Shown piece by piece: positions 50,795 through 60,600 of a DNA stretch of 64,000 nt. A program made the translations under genes and the position numbers. Each line of letters starts with the position of its first letter. Position 1 is the stretch's first letter. The notes below the pieces were generated by a model. That model did not search any database and had not been told where the DNA came from. It saw nothing but the letters and a program-made list of their open reading frames with translations. Source of the stretch: Chryseomicrobium excrementi. Lineage in GTDB: Bacteria > Bacillota > Bacilli > Bacillales_A > Planococcaceae. The DNA is taken from NCBI RefSeq assembly GCF_002798305.1, contig NZ_PCGR01000002.1, positions 110,034 through 174,033 on the forward strand, read 5' to 3'.

Positions 50795-52414
50795 ATGACG
50801 GAAGTGATCAAAACAGACGTACTCATCATTGGAGCTGGGCCCGCTGGACTGATGGCGGCGAATGAGTTCCAAAAACGAGGCGTCAATTATATCTGTTTAG
50901 AAAAACGACCGGGGCCAACCCCACTAGCTAAAGCGCTCGGTATCCAAGCACGATCTGTCGAGCTTTTGGAGTTTTTGGGAATCCATGAATTGTTTTTAAA
51001 ACGAGGCTATCCAGGACCGGGCATGAAGATGCACTTAGCAGGAAGAGAACCTTCCTATGTAGAGTTGCATCACATCAAGAGTCGGTATCCTTACCTGTTC
51101 ATCTTACCTCAGAATGAAATCGAGGAATTGTTCATCGCGAACTTAGCAGCTCAAGATGCAGAAGTGTATATGGAACATGAAGTAGTGGACGTCAAACAGA
51201 CGGACAACGGGGTGCTCGTGACGGCGTTGCATCACGGTGTCGAAAAACATTACTCTGCAAAATATGCCCTTGCCTGCGACGGAGCGAAGAGTCGCGTCCG
51301 GCAGTTTTTAGACGTCCCATTTATCGGCGAAGACGAGGGCTATACGTTTTTCACGGCTGATGTGGAGATTCCAGGACTCAATGAAATCTTCATCAACATG
51401 CATTTGAATGACCGAGGAGCAGTGGCATTGTTTCCTTATAAGGACGGGACCTACCGAGTAGTCGGAATGGACCGCGCGCGGCAAGGGAATGATGTTCCGA
51501 AAGAAATGCCACTTGAAGCACTTCAAGAAAGTCTCGACCGTATTTTAGAAGTGCCGTACCGTGTCGAGTTGCCGAAATGGATCAAGACCTTCCAGACCGA
51601 ACATCGCCAAGTTCCCGATTATCGTGTAGGAAATGTATTCTTCTTAGGAGATGCAGCGCACGTCAACAATCCACTCGGTGGTCAAGGGATGAACCTCGGG
51701 TTAGAGGACGCATCCAACCTGTGTTGGAAAATCGATTTGGTGTTAAAGGGCTATGCGAAGGACTCGTTCCTTGCGAGTTATCATGAAGAGCGTTACCCGA
51801 TTGCTCAGGAAGTGATTCGAGATACGACCTTAGAGCTGAAAGGGATTGAGCAGACCGGAGTCATTGGCAAATTGCGCAACTGGTCAGGTAAAGCCGTTCT
51901 CAGCCAAGGATGGGTGCAACCTCTTGTAGCCAACTACTATTCGCACATTCACCACGAGTATCATAAAGTGAAACGCAACAAGGCGTTTAAAGATAAACGT
52001 CTGTCTCGGAAGGCCATCCAGTCTGGTCAACGTGTACCGGATCAAAAGCTGTTCTTTGAAGGGAAATCGACAGCACGGCTCTATCCGTTCGTTCAGAAAC
52101 ATGAATTTGTGTGCTTGATCTACATCGATTGTTACGAACGAGAGCTGATCGACTATGCCCATACGTTCAACAAATTAGTAGAAGACGTCTATCCGGGTAT
52201 GATGAAAGTGTTTGTTGTAGCACGAGGTGGGACGCTTGATTTAGAAGAAGAGGCCCTGCCAATCATCTATGACGTGCACCGGCACTTGGATATTGGGATC
52301 GGTATGGAAAAGGGCAGTACGTTGATTCTTCGTCCAGACGGCCATGTGCTGTTCCATGATCTGTCGATGGATGCGCAGACGATGATTGATAAGATTGGTG
52401 CTTATTTTCAGTGA
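50795..52414 (+). CDS. FAD-dependent aromatic-type monooxygenase
   Basis: 539 residues from ATG 50795 (GAGAGGAG nine bases before); ATG 50777 would have no ribosome site. FAD site LIIGAGPAGLMAANEFQ, the DG motif (ACDGAKSRVRQ), and GDAAHVNNPLGGQGMN identify the PheA/TfdB class; the last ~160 residues fit the thioredoxin-like domain of phenol hydroxylases. It inserts one oxygen using NAD(P)H. Gap of 60 bp to the ligase gene. Substrate unknown. Confidence 0.88.
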   Translation: MTEVIKTDVLIIGAGPAGLMAANEFQKRGVNYICLEKRPGPTPLAKALGIQARSVELLEFLGIHELFLKRGYPGPGMKMHLAGREPSYVELHHIKSRYPYLFILPQNEIEELFIANLAAQDAEVYMEHEVVDVKQTDNGVLVTALHHGVEKHYSAKYALACDGAKSRVRQFLDVPFIGEDEGYTFFTADVEIPGLNEIFINMHLNDRGAVALFPYKDGTYRVVGMDRARQGNDVPKEMPLEALQESLDRILEVPYRVELPKWIKTFQTEHRQVPDYRVGNVFFLGDAAHVNNPLGGQGMNLGLEDASNLCWKIDLVLKGYAKDSFLASYHEERYPIAQEVIRDTTLELKGIEQTGVIGKLRNWSGKAVLSQGWVQPLVANYYSHIHHEYHKVKRNKAFKDKRLSRKAIQSGQRVPDQKLFFEGKSTARLYPFVQKHEFVCLIYIDCYERELIDYAHTFNKLVEDVYPGMMKVFVVARGGTLDLEEEALPIIYDVHRHLDIGIGMEKGSTLILRPDGHVLFHDLSMDAQTMIDKIGAYFQ

Positions 52415-52420
52415 GTTGGA

Positions 52421-52449
52421 CCGCTAGCCTTGGGGCTGGCGGTTTTTTG
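52421..52449 (+). terminator. Terminator of the monooxygenase operon
   Basis: CCGCTAGCC / GGCTGGCGG followed by six T. Confidence 0.9.
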
Positions 52450-52468
52450 TTGGGGGTTTATGGTGTTG

Positions 52469-52594
52469 TCCGCGGAACGAGTCGTGAAGTCCTGGGAAGC
52501 GTCTGTGAAGTCCGCGTAGAAGCTCAGTTTCGACACAATTCTCGAATCGTGCCCAATACTGCCCGACCCTCCCGACACAATGCCCAAACGGTCA
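52469..52594. repeat. Degenerate 21-bp tandem units
   Basis: Six units of 21 bp can be laid end to end: TCCGCGGAACGAGTCGTGAA(g), TCCTGGGAAGCGTCTGTGAA(g), then more diverged ones, the fourth and sixth starting GACACAA. They lie between a terminator and the next gene, with no coding sense. Another 21-bp array lies at 60381-60505. Confidence 0.6.
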
Positions 52595-52676
52595 GCAATC
52601 CCGGCTCATTTAAAGGGAAACTCTTTATTCCTGTCGAAACTAACAAGTACCAACTATAACGACGAGGTGAAAAGCA

Positions 52677-53585
52677 ATGAAAGCTGCTGTATGTGAACGG
52701 TATGGACCACCTGAAGTGCTAAAGATTGTGGATCTTCCCAAGCCATCACCGAAACCGACTGAAGTATTGATTCGTATCTATGCTACGAGCGTCAATTCAG
52801 GAGATGTACGCGTTCGTGGATTGCTTGTAGACGGGTGGATAAAACCACTAATGCGAGTCGTCATAGGGATGCGAGGGCCGAGAAATCCAATACTTGGCGC
52901 ATCTTTGTCAGGAGAAGTGGTACAAGTCGGCGAGCAAGTGACCACATTTAAAGTAGGAGACCGCGTATGTGCGATGACGGGCTTTCGAATGAGGTGCTAT
53001 GCAGAGTATACAACGCTTTCAGCTGAGAAGTGTATAGCCCATATTCCTGACACGATGACGTACGAAGAAGGGGCGAGCTTGCCGTTTGGAGTGACGACCG
53101 CTTATCATTTTCTCAGAAAAGCTCAGGTGGAGCGGGCTAAGACGGTATGTATCTACGGTGCATCTGGAGCCGTCGGGACGGCAGCTGTTCAAATTGCTAA
53201 ATCTTATGGATGCTTCGTCACTACTGTGACGAGCCTTGAAAACATTGAGCTGATGAAGCAGTTAGGGGCCGATGAAGCTATTAGTTACAAACAAGCAGAC
53301 TGGGCCACTCGCCTTGGAACCTTTGATCTCGTGTTTGATGCTGTAGGAAAATTATCGAAAGAAGACCGAGCGCGGTTGATGCATGAGACGACCAAGTTTA
53401 CATCTATACATGGGAAGGGCACGGCAGCAGAGCGAAAAGAGGATTTAGAAGCTGCAGGTCGCTTGTTTGTTCAAGGACAGTTTCAACCGGTCATTGATCG
53501 CATCTATCCTATAGAAGACATCGTAGAAGCGCATCGCTATGCCGAATCCTGGCGCAAGAAAGGCAATGTGATTCTGACGATTTAA
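52677..53585 (+). CDS. NAD(P)-dependent MDR oxidoreductase (quinone-reductase-like)
   Basis: 302 residues of the zinc-free medium-chain dehydrogenase family. GDVRVRG, LGASLSGEV, YGASGAVGTAAVQIAK (NADPH loop) and PIEDIVEAHRYAES are the landmarks. Likely reduces quinones or enones. Weak ribosome site GAGGTG. A short gene follows at 53599. Confidence 0.9.
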   Translation: MKAAVCERYGPPEVLKIVDLPKPSPKPTEVLIRIYATSVNSGDVRVRGLLVDGWIKPLMRVVIGMRGPRNPILGASLSGEVVQVGEQVTTFKVGDRVCAMTGFRMRCYAEYTTLSAEKCIAHIPDTMTYEEGASLPFGVTTAYHFLRKAQVERAKTVCIYGASGAVGTAAVQIAKSYGCFVTTVTSLENIELMKQLGADEAISYKQADWATRLGTFDLVFDAVGKLSKEDRARLMHETTKFTSIHGKGTAAERKEDLEAAGRLFVQGQFQPVIDRIYPIEDIVEAHRYAESWRKKGNVILTI

Positions 53586-53598
53586 GGGGGCGACTTGA

Positions 53599-53778
53599 GT
53601 GAGTCAAAACGAACGACAAAAACCATTCAATGATGCAATGGAGCATTTAAATAAAATTGAAGGTTATCCTGTAAGCCGTGGAGGAAAACTGCCGCTACCT
53701 ATTAAAATAATCGGCTATTTCCTGTTAGCAGGTATTCTTTTTATAATAGCGGGGATGCTATTCAATCTATTCAACTAG
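53599..53778 (+). CDS. Small membrane protein (59 residues)
   Basis: GTG start with AAGGGGG (53584-53590) before it, 13 bp after the oxidoreductase stop. MSQNERQKPFNDAMEHLNKI is polar; IIGYFLLAGILFIIAGMLF is a membrane helix. Followed by a terminator, so it is the last gene of that transcript. Unknown. Confidence 0.6.
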   Translation: MSQNERQKPFNDAMEHLNKIEGYPVSRGGKLPLPIKIIGYFLLAGILFIIAGMLFNLFN

Positions 53779-53783
53779 ACGTC

Positions 53784-53816
53784 AAAAGGGAAGCTCACTG
53801 GAGCCTCCCTTTTTTA
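53784..53816. terminator. Bidirectional terminator
   Basis: AAAAGGGAAGCTC / GAGCCTCCCTTTT then TT; shared with the small gene on the minus strand. Confidence 0.85.
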
Positions 53817-53981
53817 ATATCCTCGTTTTTCCAAAAAGTTAAAAGACAGCATGGCGACAACCAAGACTATCGGAACACCTACAAAAAAGTAGAGCCAAAA
53901 GCTTTCCTTGAGTGGACCTGAATAATACGAGAACGCCACCATTAAAACGAACAGGAACACATATTTCAATGATTTTTTCAT
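53814..53981 (-). CDS. Small membrane protein (55 residues)
   Basis: ATG 53981 after GGAGATTACC; the longer frame upstream runs over a region without a ribosome site. Two helices (about 5-21 and 29-46) and a KRGY end. Unknown. Confidence 0.6.
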   Translation of the reverse strand: MKKSLKYVFLFVLMVAFSYYSGPLKESFWLYFFVGVPIVLVVAMLSFNFLEKRGY

Positions 53982-54147
53982 CGGTAATCTCCAAAATAGT
54001 ATGATAGTTAGTGTATCAAAATTTTCAGAATCAAGAAAGATGGTTTCTGCAATTGAAGTTTTCTGGTTAGGATGTGTCTTCTTTCTGTACAAAGTTTGTA
54101 TAAACTGTGATAATACAGTTACATGAAAAAGGAGGAATGAGGTCCCT

Positions 54148-56040
54148 ATGACACCGAAACACACAAAAGCGGCATTTCTCTTCGGGATCCTCTTCACAGC
54201 CTTCGTCTTAGTCCGAGTGTTGCTCGGCTATCAAGATACAGAAAGCCCTGTCTATTTGTTGGTCTATATGATCATCACGATAGCCAGTTCGTTTGTTGCT
54301 CTGATGATTGCTGTACAAGCTTGGCTCTATACTCGCATTGGAGATTCTTATAACAATTTGATTTTGTCAGGAATATTTTTAGCCATCGGACTGTTCGACT
54401 TGTTTCATTTATTGACCTTTCCTGGAATGCCGGCTGCGAGCTTTACAACTCTCGACATGTCGAGAGAGTATTGGTTCATTGCCCGTCTCACAGAGTTCGG
54501 AATGCTTACCCTCTTAATGATTCAGAACAAGCGAATGATTCAATTGAAGAACTTCAAACGTTCGAGTATAGTGATTTCCCTTTTTTACATCGTGGCCATT
54601 GTTGCTTTGACGTTCGTAGTGAAGGACATTCGACCTGAGGAGTTCCCTCTTCAACTGTTCATTCAAATAGGAGTGATCCTCTTAGCGTTGCTGCATATCG
54701 GAGTTGTACTATGGTTGAAATTTTGGAAAAAAGGGCTGCGTCTGAGTTCTTTGGAGTACTCTTTTATAGTGCCAATTTCAATTTATTACATGTTTTTCTA
54801 TATCATCATGCTCTCCGGAACTCCGGAAAGTACAACTTACATTGCGGCACATATCATTAAAATCGGAGCTCTTGGATACTTGTTTGCACTTCTTTATATT
54901 CAGTTTGGAGAAAAGCCGTACCGAGAAATAGAGCGTCTTTCTGGCACCTATGAACGCTTTTTGAACACGGTAGGAGAAGGGATTTTCGGAGTGGATGCGA
55001 AAGGGCAGTTCACGTTCATCAATGATCCGGCTTGTCGGATGTTGGGATTCCGACGGGACGAGCTTCAGGGGCGACTTGTACACCCCATCATTCACCATAC
55101 GAAAAAAAACGGCAAGCAACACTATATCGAGGATAACCCCATCTACTTGTCACTGGAGACTTCTGAGTTCTCCTTCGTAGCGGATGAGTTGTTTTGGCGA
55201 AAGGACGGGACGTCATTCCCTGTAGAATACTTTGTACAGCCGGTTGTGGATGACAGTGGTGGTCAAGGTGTGCTTGTCACCTTTAAAGATGTGACGGAAC
55301 CGCTCAAATTAAAAGAGCTGGAACGCTCTCACCAAGCCGTTCAATTAGAGATCGGACTTGCTGCCCAAGTCCAAGAAGACCTCTTTGATGCGATGGAACG
55401 CACAAACCTGCCTCTAGATATTGGGGTCGTCAGTCATGCTTTCAAGGAGCTGAACGGTGACTTCTATACGGTTATTCGGAATGACGATGAAATGATTTTT
55501 GGTGTGGCAGATGTGTCCGGTAAGGGAATCCCTGCTGCTATCCAGATGACGATGATGCAATTTGCGATGGAGATGCGAGAGACCCCGCGTTCAGTTCTTG
55601 AGAAGATCAATTCTTTCTCTTATCGCTACATGGAGTCTAGTCGCTTTATAAGTATGTTCAAAGCATCTTACAATCCTAACAAACGAGAGCTTTGTTACTC
55701 TTCTGCTGGACATGAACCCGGCCTTCTTTACAACCGTTATACAGGTCAGCTACGTGAATTGACACCGACGGGTCCATTGCTCGGAATTGTTGAAGAGGCG
55801 GAATTTAAAGAAGAGTTTATTGAATTAACCGATGGTGACATCTTGCTGTTGTTCACAGACGGCATGATTGAACGTAAGAAAAATAAGAATGATGATGGGG
55901 AGACCGTTCGACAAGCACTTCAAGAAGTCGATTTTGATCTTTCAGCAGACGAGCTGGCTCGTGCACTATTTGATAAAATAAATGCATTGGAACCACTGCC
56001 TGTAGAAGATGATCAGACCCTTCTCGTCTTGAAAGTGTAG
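54148..56040 (+). CDS. MASE3-PAS-SpoIIE phosphatase (PP2C-type sensor)
   Basis: 630 residues. A seven-helix MASE3 sensor (about 1-255; IFLAIGLFDLFHLLTFPGMP) is followed by a PAS domain (about 268-385; NTVGEGIFGVDAKGQFTFIN) and a SpoIIE/RsbU-type serine phosphatase (about 425-630) with metal-binding GDFYTV, DVSGKG, LFTDGMI and DDQTLL. It would dephosphorylate a partner such as an anti-anti-sigma factor in response to a signal. AGGAGG lies 12 bases before the ATG. Eight bases separate it from the kinase-like gene, so they are coupled. Confidence 0.9.
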   Translation: MTPKHTKAAFLFGILFTAFVLVRVLLGYQDTESPVYLLVYMIITIASSFVALMIAVQAWLYTRIGDSYNNLILSGIFLAIGLFDLFHLLTFPGMPAASFTTLDMSREYWFIARLTEFGMLTLLMIQNKRMIQLKNFKRSSIVISLFYIVAIVALTFVVKDIRPEEFPLQLFIQIGVILLALLHIGVVLWLKFWKKGLRLSSLEYSFIVPISIYYMFFYIIMLSGTPESTTYIAAHIIKIGALGYLFALLYIQFGEKPYREIERLSGTYERFLNTVGEGIFGVDAKGQFTFINDPACRMLGFRRDELQGRLVHPIIHHTKKNGKQHYIEDNPIYLSLETSEFSFVADELFWRKDGTSFPVEYFVQPVVDDSGGQGVLVTFKDVTEPLKLKELERSHQAVQLEIGLAAQVQEDLFDAMERTNLPLDIGVVSHAFKELNGDFYTVIRNDDEMIFGVADVSGKGIPAAIQMTMMQFAMEMRETPRSVLEKINSFSYRYMESSRFISMFKASYNPNKRELCYSSAGHEPGLLYNRYTGQLRELTPTGPLLGIVEEAEFKEEFIELTDGDILLLFTDGMIERKKNKNDDGETVRQALQEVDFDLSADELARALFDKINALEPLPVEDDQTLLVLKV

Positions 56041-56048
56041 GTGGGTTT

Positions 56049-57302
56049 ATGGAGTTTCAATATGCAGATTTGCTTCTCAACTTCTTGTTGATTTTAACTC
56101 CGTTGTACTTTTTCCAATTTATTATTTCTAGCTACAATACAATTGGAGCACGTGTATTTCTGGGCGTCCTTTTAGGAACCGCAGCCATTCTTTGTATGTC
56201 TTTTCCCATGGTTGGAGGAACCGGATTCTTGTGGGATCTCCGGTGGGTGGCTTTATTGATTTCGATTTTGTATGGTGGTATGTTGAGCGGCGGTATTACA
56301 GCGACCATGATCATTTTGATGCGATTTGTTATAGGGGGCGTTCAAGCCTCACTCATTGTGCTAGTTATAGCGATTGCCCTCATTTTCATTTTTACATTTG
56401 TTCGTCGCGGGTTTCTGAAGCTACCGTTTAATCGTAGAATTTTAGCGAGTGGTGGATTGGGGATTGTCACATGGGGACTTGCTGTCGTAGGGATCTTCGC
56501 CCATTTCTTATTGAACGGGGAAGGTCAGGCGTTGCAAGAGATTGCCATGCCGGTATTCACGAGCATGCTCATCCTCTATGTGATTTCAAGTATCACGTTC
56601 ATCTATTTCTCCGAAAATATGCGCTTTTACACGATGTTGAAAAAAGAGGCGTTGACCAAAGAAAAGGTCAACTACATTACAGAGGTTGGAGAGATATTAG
56701 GCCTTCAGCTGACAACGCACATTGAAGAGGCGGATCGACATATCCAGGAGTTGAAGAAACGAGGAGTAGCGACAGACCTTTCTCATATTGAAGCGGTAGA
56801 ACATGAGTTGGCACAGCTCTCGGATACATTAAACAAGTATACATCGGGACAAAACATTTTATTATCGGAAGAAGAAAAGCCACTTCTTGCTGTGACAACA
56901 GAAGTGAAACAGAGTTTAGAACTGTACGCCAAGCAAAAAGGAGTTCGGCTTGTTCTAGATTTAGAAGTACCAGAGTCGCTTAGTTTCCCTCACACTTCGA
57001 TGCGTCAGATTTTAATGAATGTCATGAAAAATGCATTAGACGCCACTCCAAAAGGAGGGACGGTGACGTTATCTGGTCTTGTAAAACGCAACTGGTTGTA
57101 TATCTATGTGGATGATACCGGCATTGGGATTGCGCAGGAGCAGTTAGCAACTCTGATTGACCTTAGCTATGTCTCTGGAAGAACCATAGCGGGACAAGGT
57201 TTGTATGTCACACAGCAACTTGTGAGAGAACTTGAAGGGACCTTCTCTATCAAGAGTGAAGTTCAAAAAGGAACGACAGTTACACTAAAATTCCCAATTT
57301 AA
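56049..57302 (+). CDS. Histidine-kinase-like sensor with 5TMR-LYT membrane part
   Basis: 417 residues. Five to six helices (1-190, 5TMR-LYT type) precede a helical linker and a GHKL ATPase domain with N-box NVMKNALDATPKGG, G1 DDTGIGI and G2 IAGQGLYVT. The region where an H-box is expected (VNYITEVGEILGLQLTTHIE) lacks the His-Glu-x-Arg/Asn-Pro pattern, so it may not be a normal autokinase. It is cotranscribed with the SpoIIE-type phosphatase and may act as its antagonist. No response regulator is adjacent. Confidence 0.82.
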   Translation: MEFQYADLLLNFLLILTPLYFFQFIISSYNTIGARVFLGVLLGTAAILCMSFPMVGGTGFLWDLRWVALLISILYGGMLSGGITATMIILMRFVIGGVQASLIVLVIAIALIFIFTFVRRGFLKLPFNRRILASGGLGIVTWGLAVVGIFAHFLLNGEGQALQEIAMPVFTSMLILYVISSITFIYFSENMRFYTMLKKEALTKEKVNYITEVGEILGLQLTTHIEEADRHIQELKKRGVATDLSHIEAVEHELAQLSDTLNKYTSGQNILLSEEEKPLLAVTTEVKQSLELYAKQKGVRLVLDLEVPESLSFPHTSMRQILMNVMKNALDATPKGGTVTLSGLVKRNWLYIYVDDTGIGIAQEQLATLIDLSYVSGRTIAGQGLYVTQQLVRELEGTFSIKSEVQKGTTVTLKFPI

Positions 57303-57345
57303 AAAGCACGTGTCCTCTCGAGTGGAGAGGCACGTGCTTTTACTT
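57303..57345. terminator. Bidirectional terminator
   Basis: AAAGCACGTG / CACGTGCTTT with an inner CTCTC/GAGAG; shared with katG. Confidence 0.92.
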
Positions 57346-57349
57346 TGTA

Positions 57350-59599
<2,250 letters not shown>

Positions 59600-59637
59600 T
59601 CAGATCGTGAAAAATGGGTGCATTCGAATGACCCTGA

Positions 59638-59668
59638 GAGAATCATTCTCACTTTATAATTATACTAA
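59638..59668. promoter_or_regulatory. Fur/PerR-type operators before katG
   Basis: GAGAATCATTCTC (59638-59650) is a perfect 6-1-6 palindrome of the Fur-family pattern. TTATAATTATACTAA (59654-59668) matches the PerR box TTATAATnATTATAA at 12 of 14 fixed positions. PerR control of katG would be usual in Bacillales. Confidence 0.75.
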
Positions 59669-59786
59669 ATAAGCATGTGGAATTGAAGCGAGAAGGTCGG
59701 AATTCGAGAGTTTATTTTCGAGTTTAGAATGGGAGTTATAAATGGTATAATTAAACAACTAGAAGCTAAAACAAGCGGGAAGGCAG

Positions 59787-60281
59787 ATGCATATGACTAT
59801 CCACATCCGGCATATGAAAGAAGACGATATTGGAGCCGTTCAAGAAGTTGCCAAGACCTCTTGGAATAGTACGTATGAGGACATCATCCCTTTAGACGTC
59901 CAAGCGAACTTTTTGAAGATGGCCTATAATCCGGAGCAGCTGAAGCGCCGGCTAGATCATTCGTTATTTCTCGTAGCAGAAGCAGAGGGACGAATCGTTG
60001 GATTTGCCAACTATTCGAATTTGAAAGAAGACGGCTCTGCCGAACTGGCAGCCATTTACCTCCATCCTCAGTATCAAGGGAAGGGCATTGGCTCTGCGTT
60101 ATTGCGTCGGGGTATTGAAGAGCTGCAAGGCATCCAGTCCGTGTTCATCAATGTGGAGAAAGAGAACTGGTCCGGCCTGTCGTTCTATGCGGCGAAAGGA
60201 TTTGGAGTCGTCGAGGAGTTTGAAGAAGATTTTGATGGGCATCCTCTGAAGACAGTGCGAATGGAATTGAAAGTAAGTTAG
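59787..60281 (+). CDS. GNAT-family N-acetyltransferase
   Basis: 164 residues (or 162 from ATG 59793). The acetyl-CoA loop is QYQGKGIGSALLRRG; AELAAIYLHP is the strand before it, and ENWSGLSFYAAKGF the end motif. It resembles stand-alone YkwB/PaiA-like acetyltransferases. Substrate unknown. A terminator follows. Confidence 0.9.
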   Translation: MHMTIHIRHMKEDDIGAVQEVAKTSWNSTYEDIIPLDVQANFLKMAYNPEQLKRRLDHSLFLVAEAEGRIVGFANYSNLKEDGSAELAAIYLHPQYQGKGIGSALLRRGIEELQGIQSVFINVEKENWSGLSFYAAKGFGVVEEFEEDFDGHPLKTVRMELKVS

Positions 60282-60283
60282 AG

Positions 60284-60316
60284 AAGAGCTGGCCCTGTGG
60301 GGTTGGCTCTTTTTGT
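60284..60316 (+). terminator. Terminator after the GNAT gene
   Basis: AAGAGCTGGCCC / GGGTTGGCTCTT with TTT after it. Confidence 0.85.
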
Positions 60317-60600
60317 ATGTTTGGGCGTGGGTGTGGGGGTGAGGGTGAGCGGGCGTTCATGGGCATGAGAGGTGGGATTGTTGTGCAAGGAGAGGACTTT
60401 GTTCTGCAAGGAGGGCCATTTGTTCGACATAAGAGCTTGTTGTTCTGCATGGGACCGGTTTTCTTCTGCATAGAGCGACGTTTCTTCTGCAAGGAGCACG
60501 ATTTCATCTTCATCAACAAGCCAAAGGTCCTTACTAGTAAGACCTTCACCAATCAAAAAAAGGACCCGCTTAAACAAGCGAATCCCTGATACATCTCAAT
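60317..60600. other. Intergenic region with GT-rich and 21-bp repeat DNA
   Basis: No gene. A GGGTGTGGGGGTGAGGGTGA tract (from about 60330) precedes the array at 60381-60505. Open frames on both strands run through the repeats because 21 is a multiple of three. Confidence 0.55.
60381..60505. repeat. Degenerate 21-bp tandem repeat array
   Basis: Units start with TTCTGCAAGGAG or TTCTGCAT(A/G)GAG-like bases at 60381, 60402, 60423 (20 bp), 60443, 60464 and 60485. Arms are conserved in the first ~10 bases and vary in the rest. Confidence 0.7.

Noticed and set aside
52411-52659. 82-codon frame after the monooxygenase
   Set aside because: It starts across the gene's stop, runs through a terminator and through 21-bp repeats.
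60381-60505. CRISPR array
   Set aside because: Units are contiguous and degenerate, with no unique spacers, and no cas genes are present.
60278-60589. Open frames on both strands near 60.3-60.6 kb
   Set aside because: They follow the 21-bp repeat, which keeps any frame open; no ribosome site.
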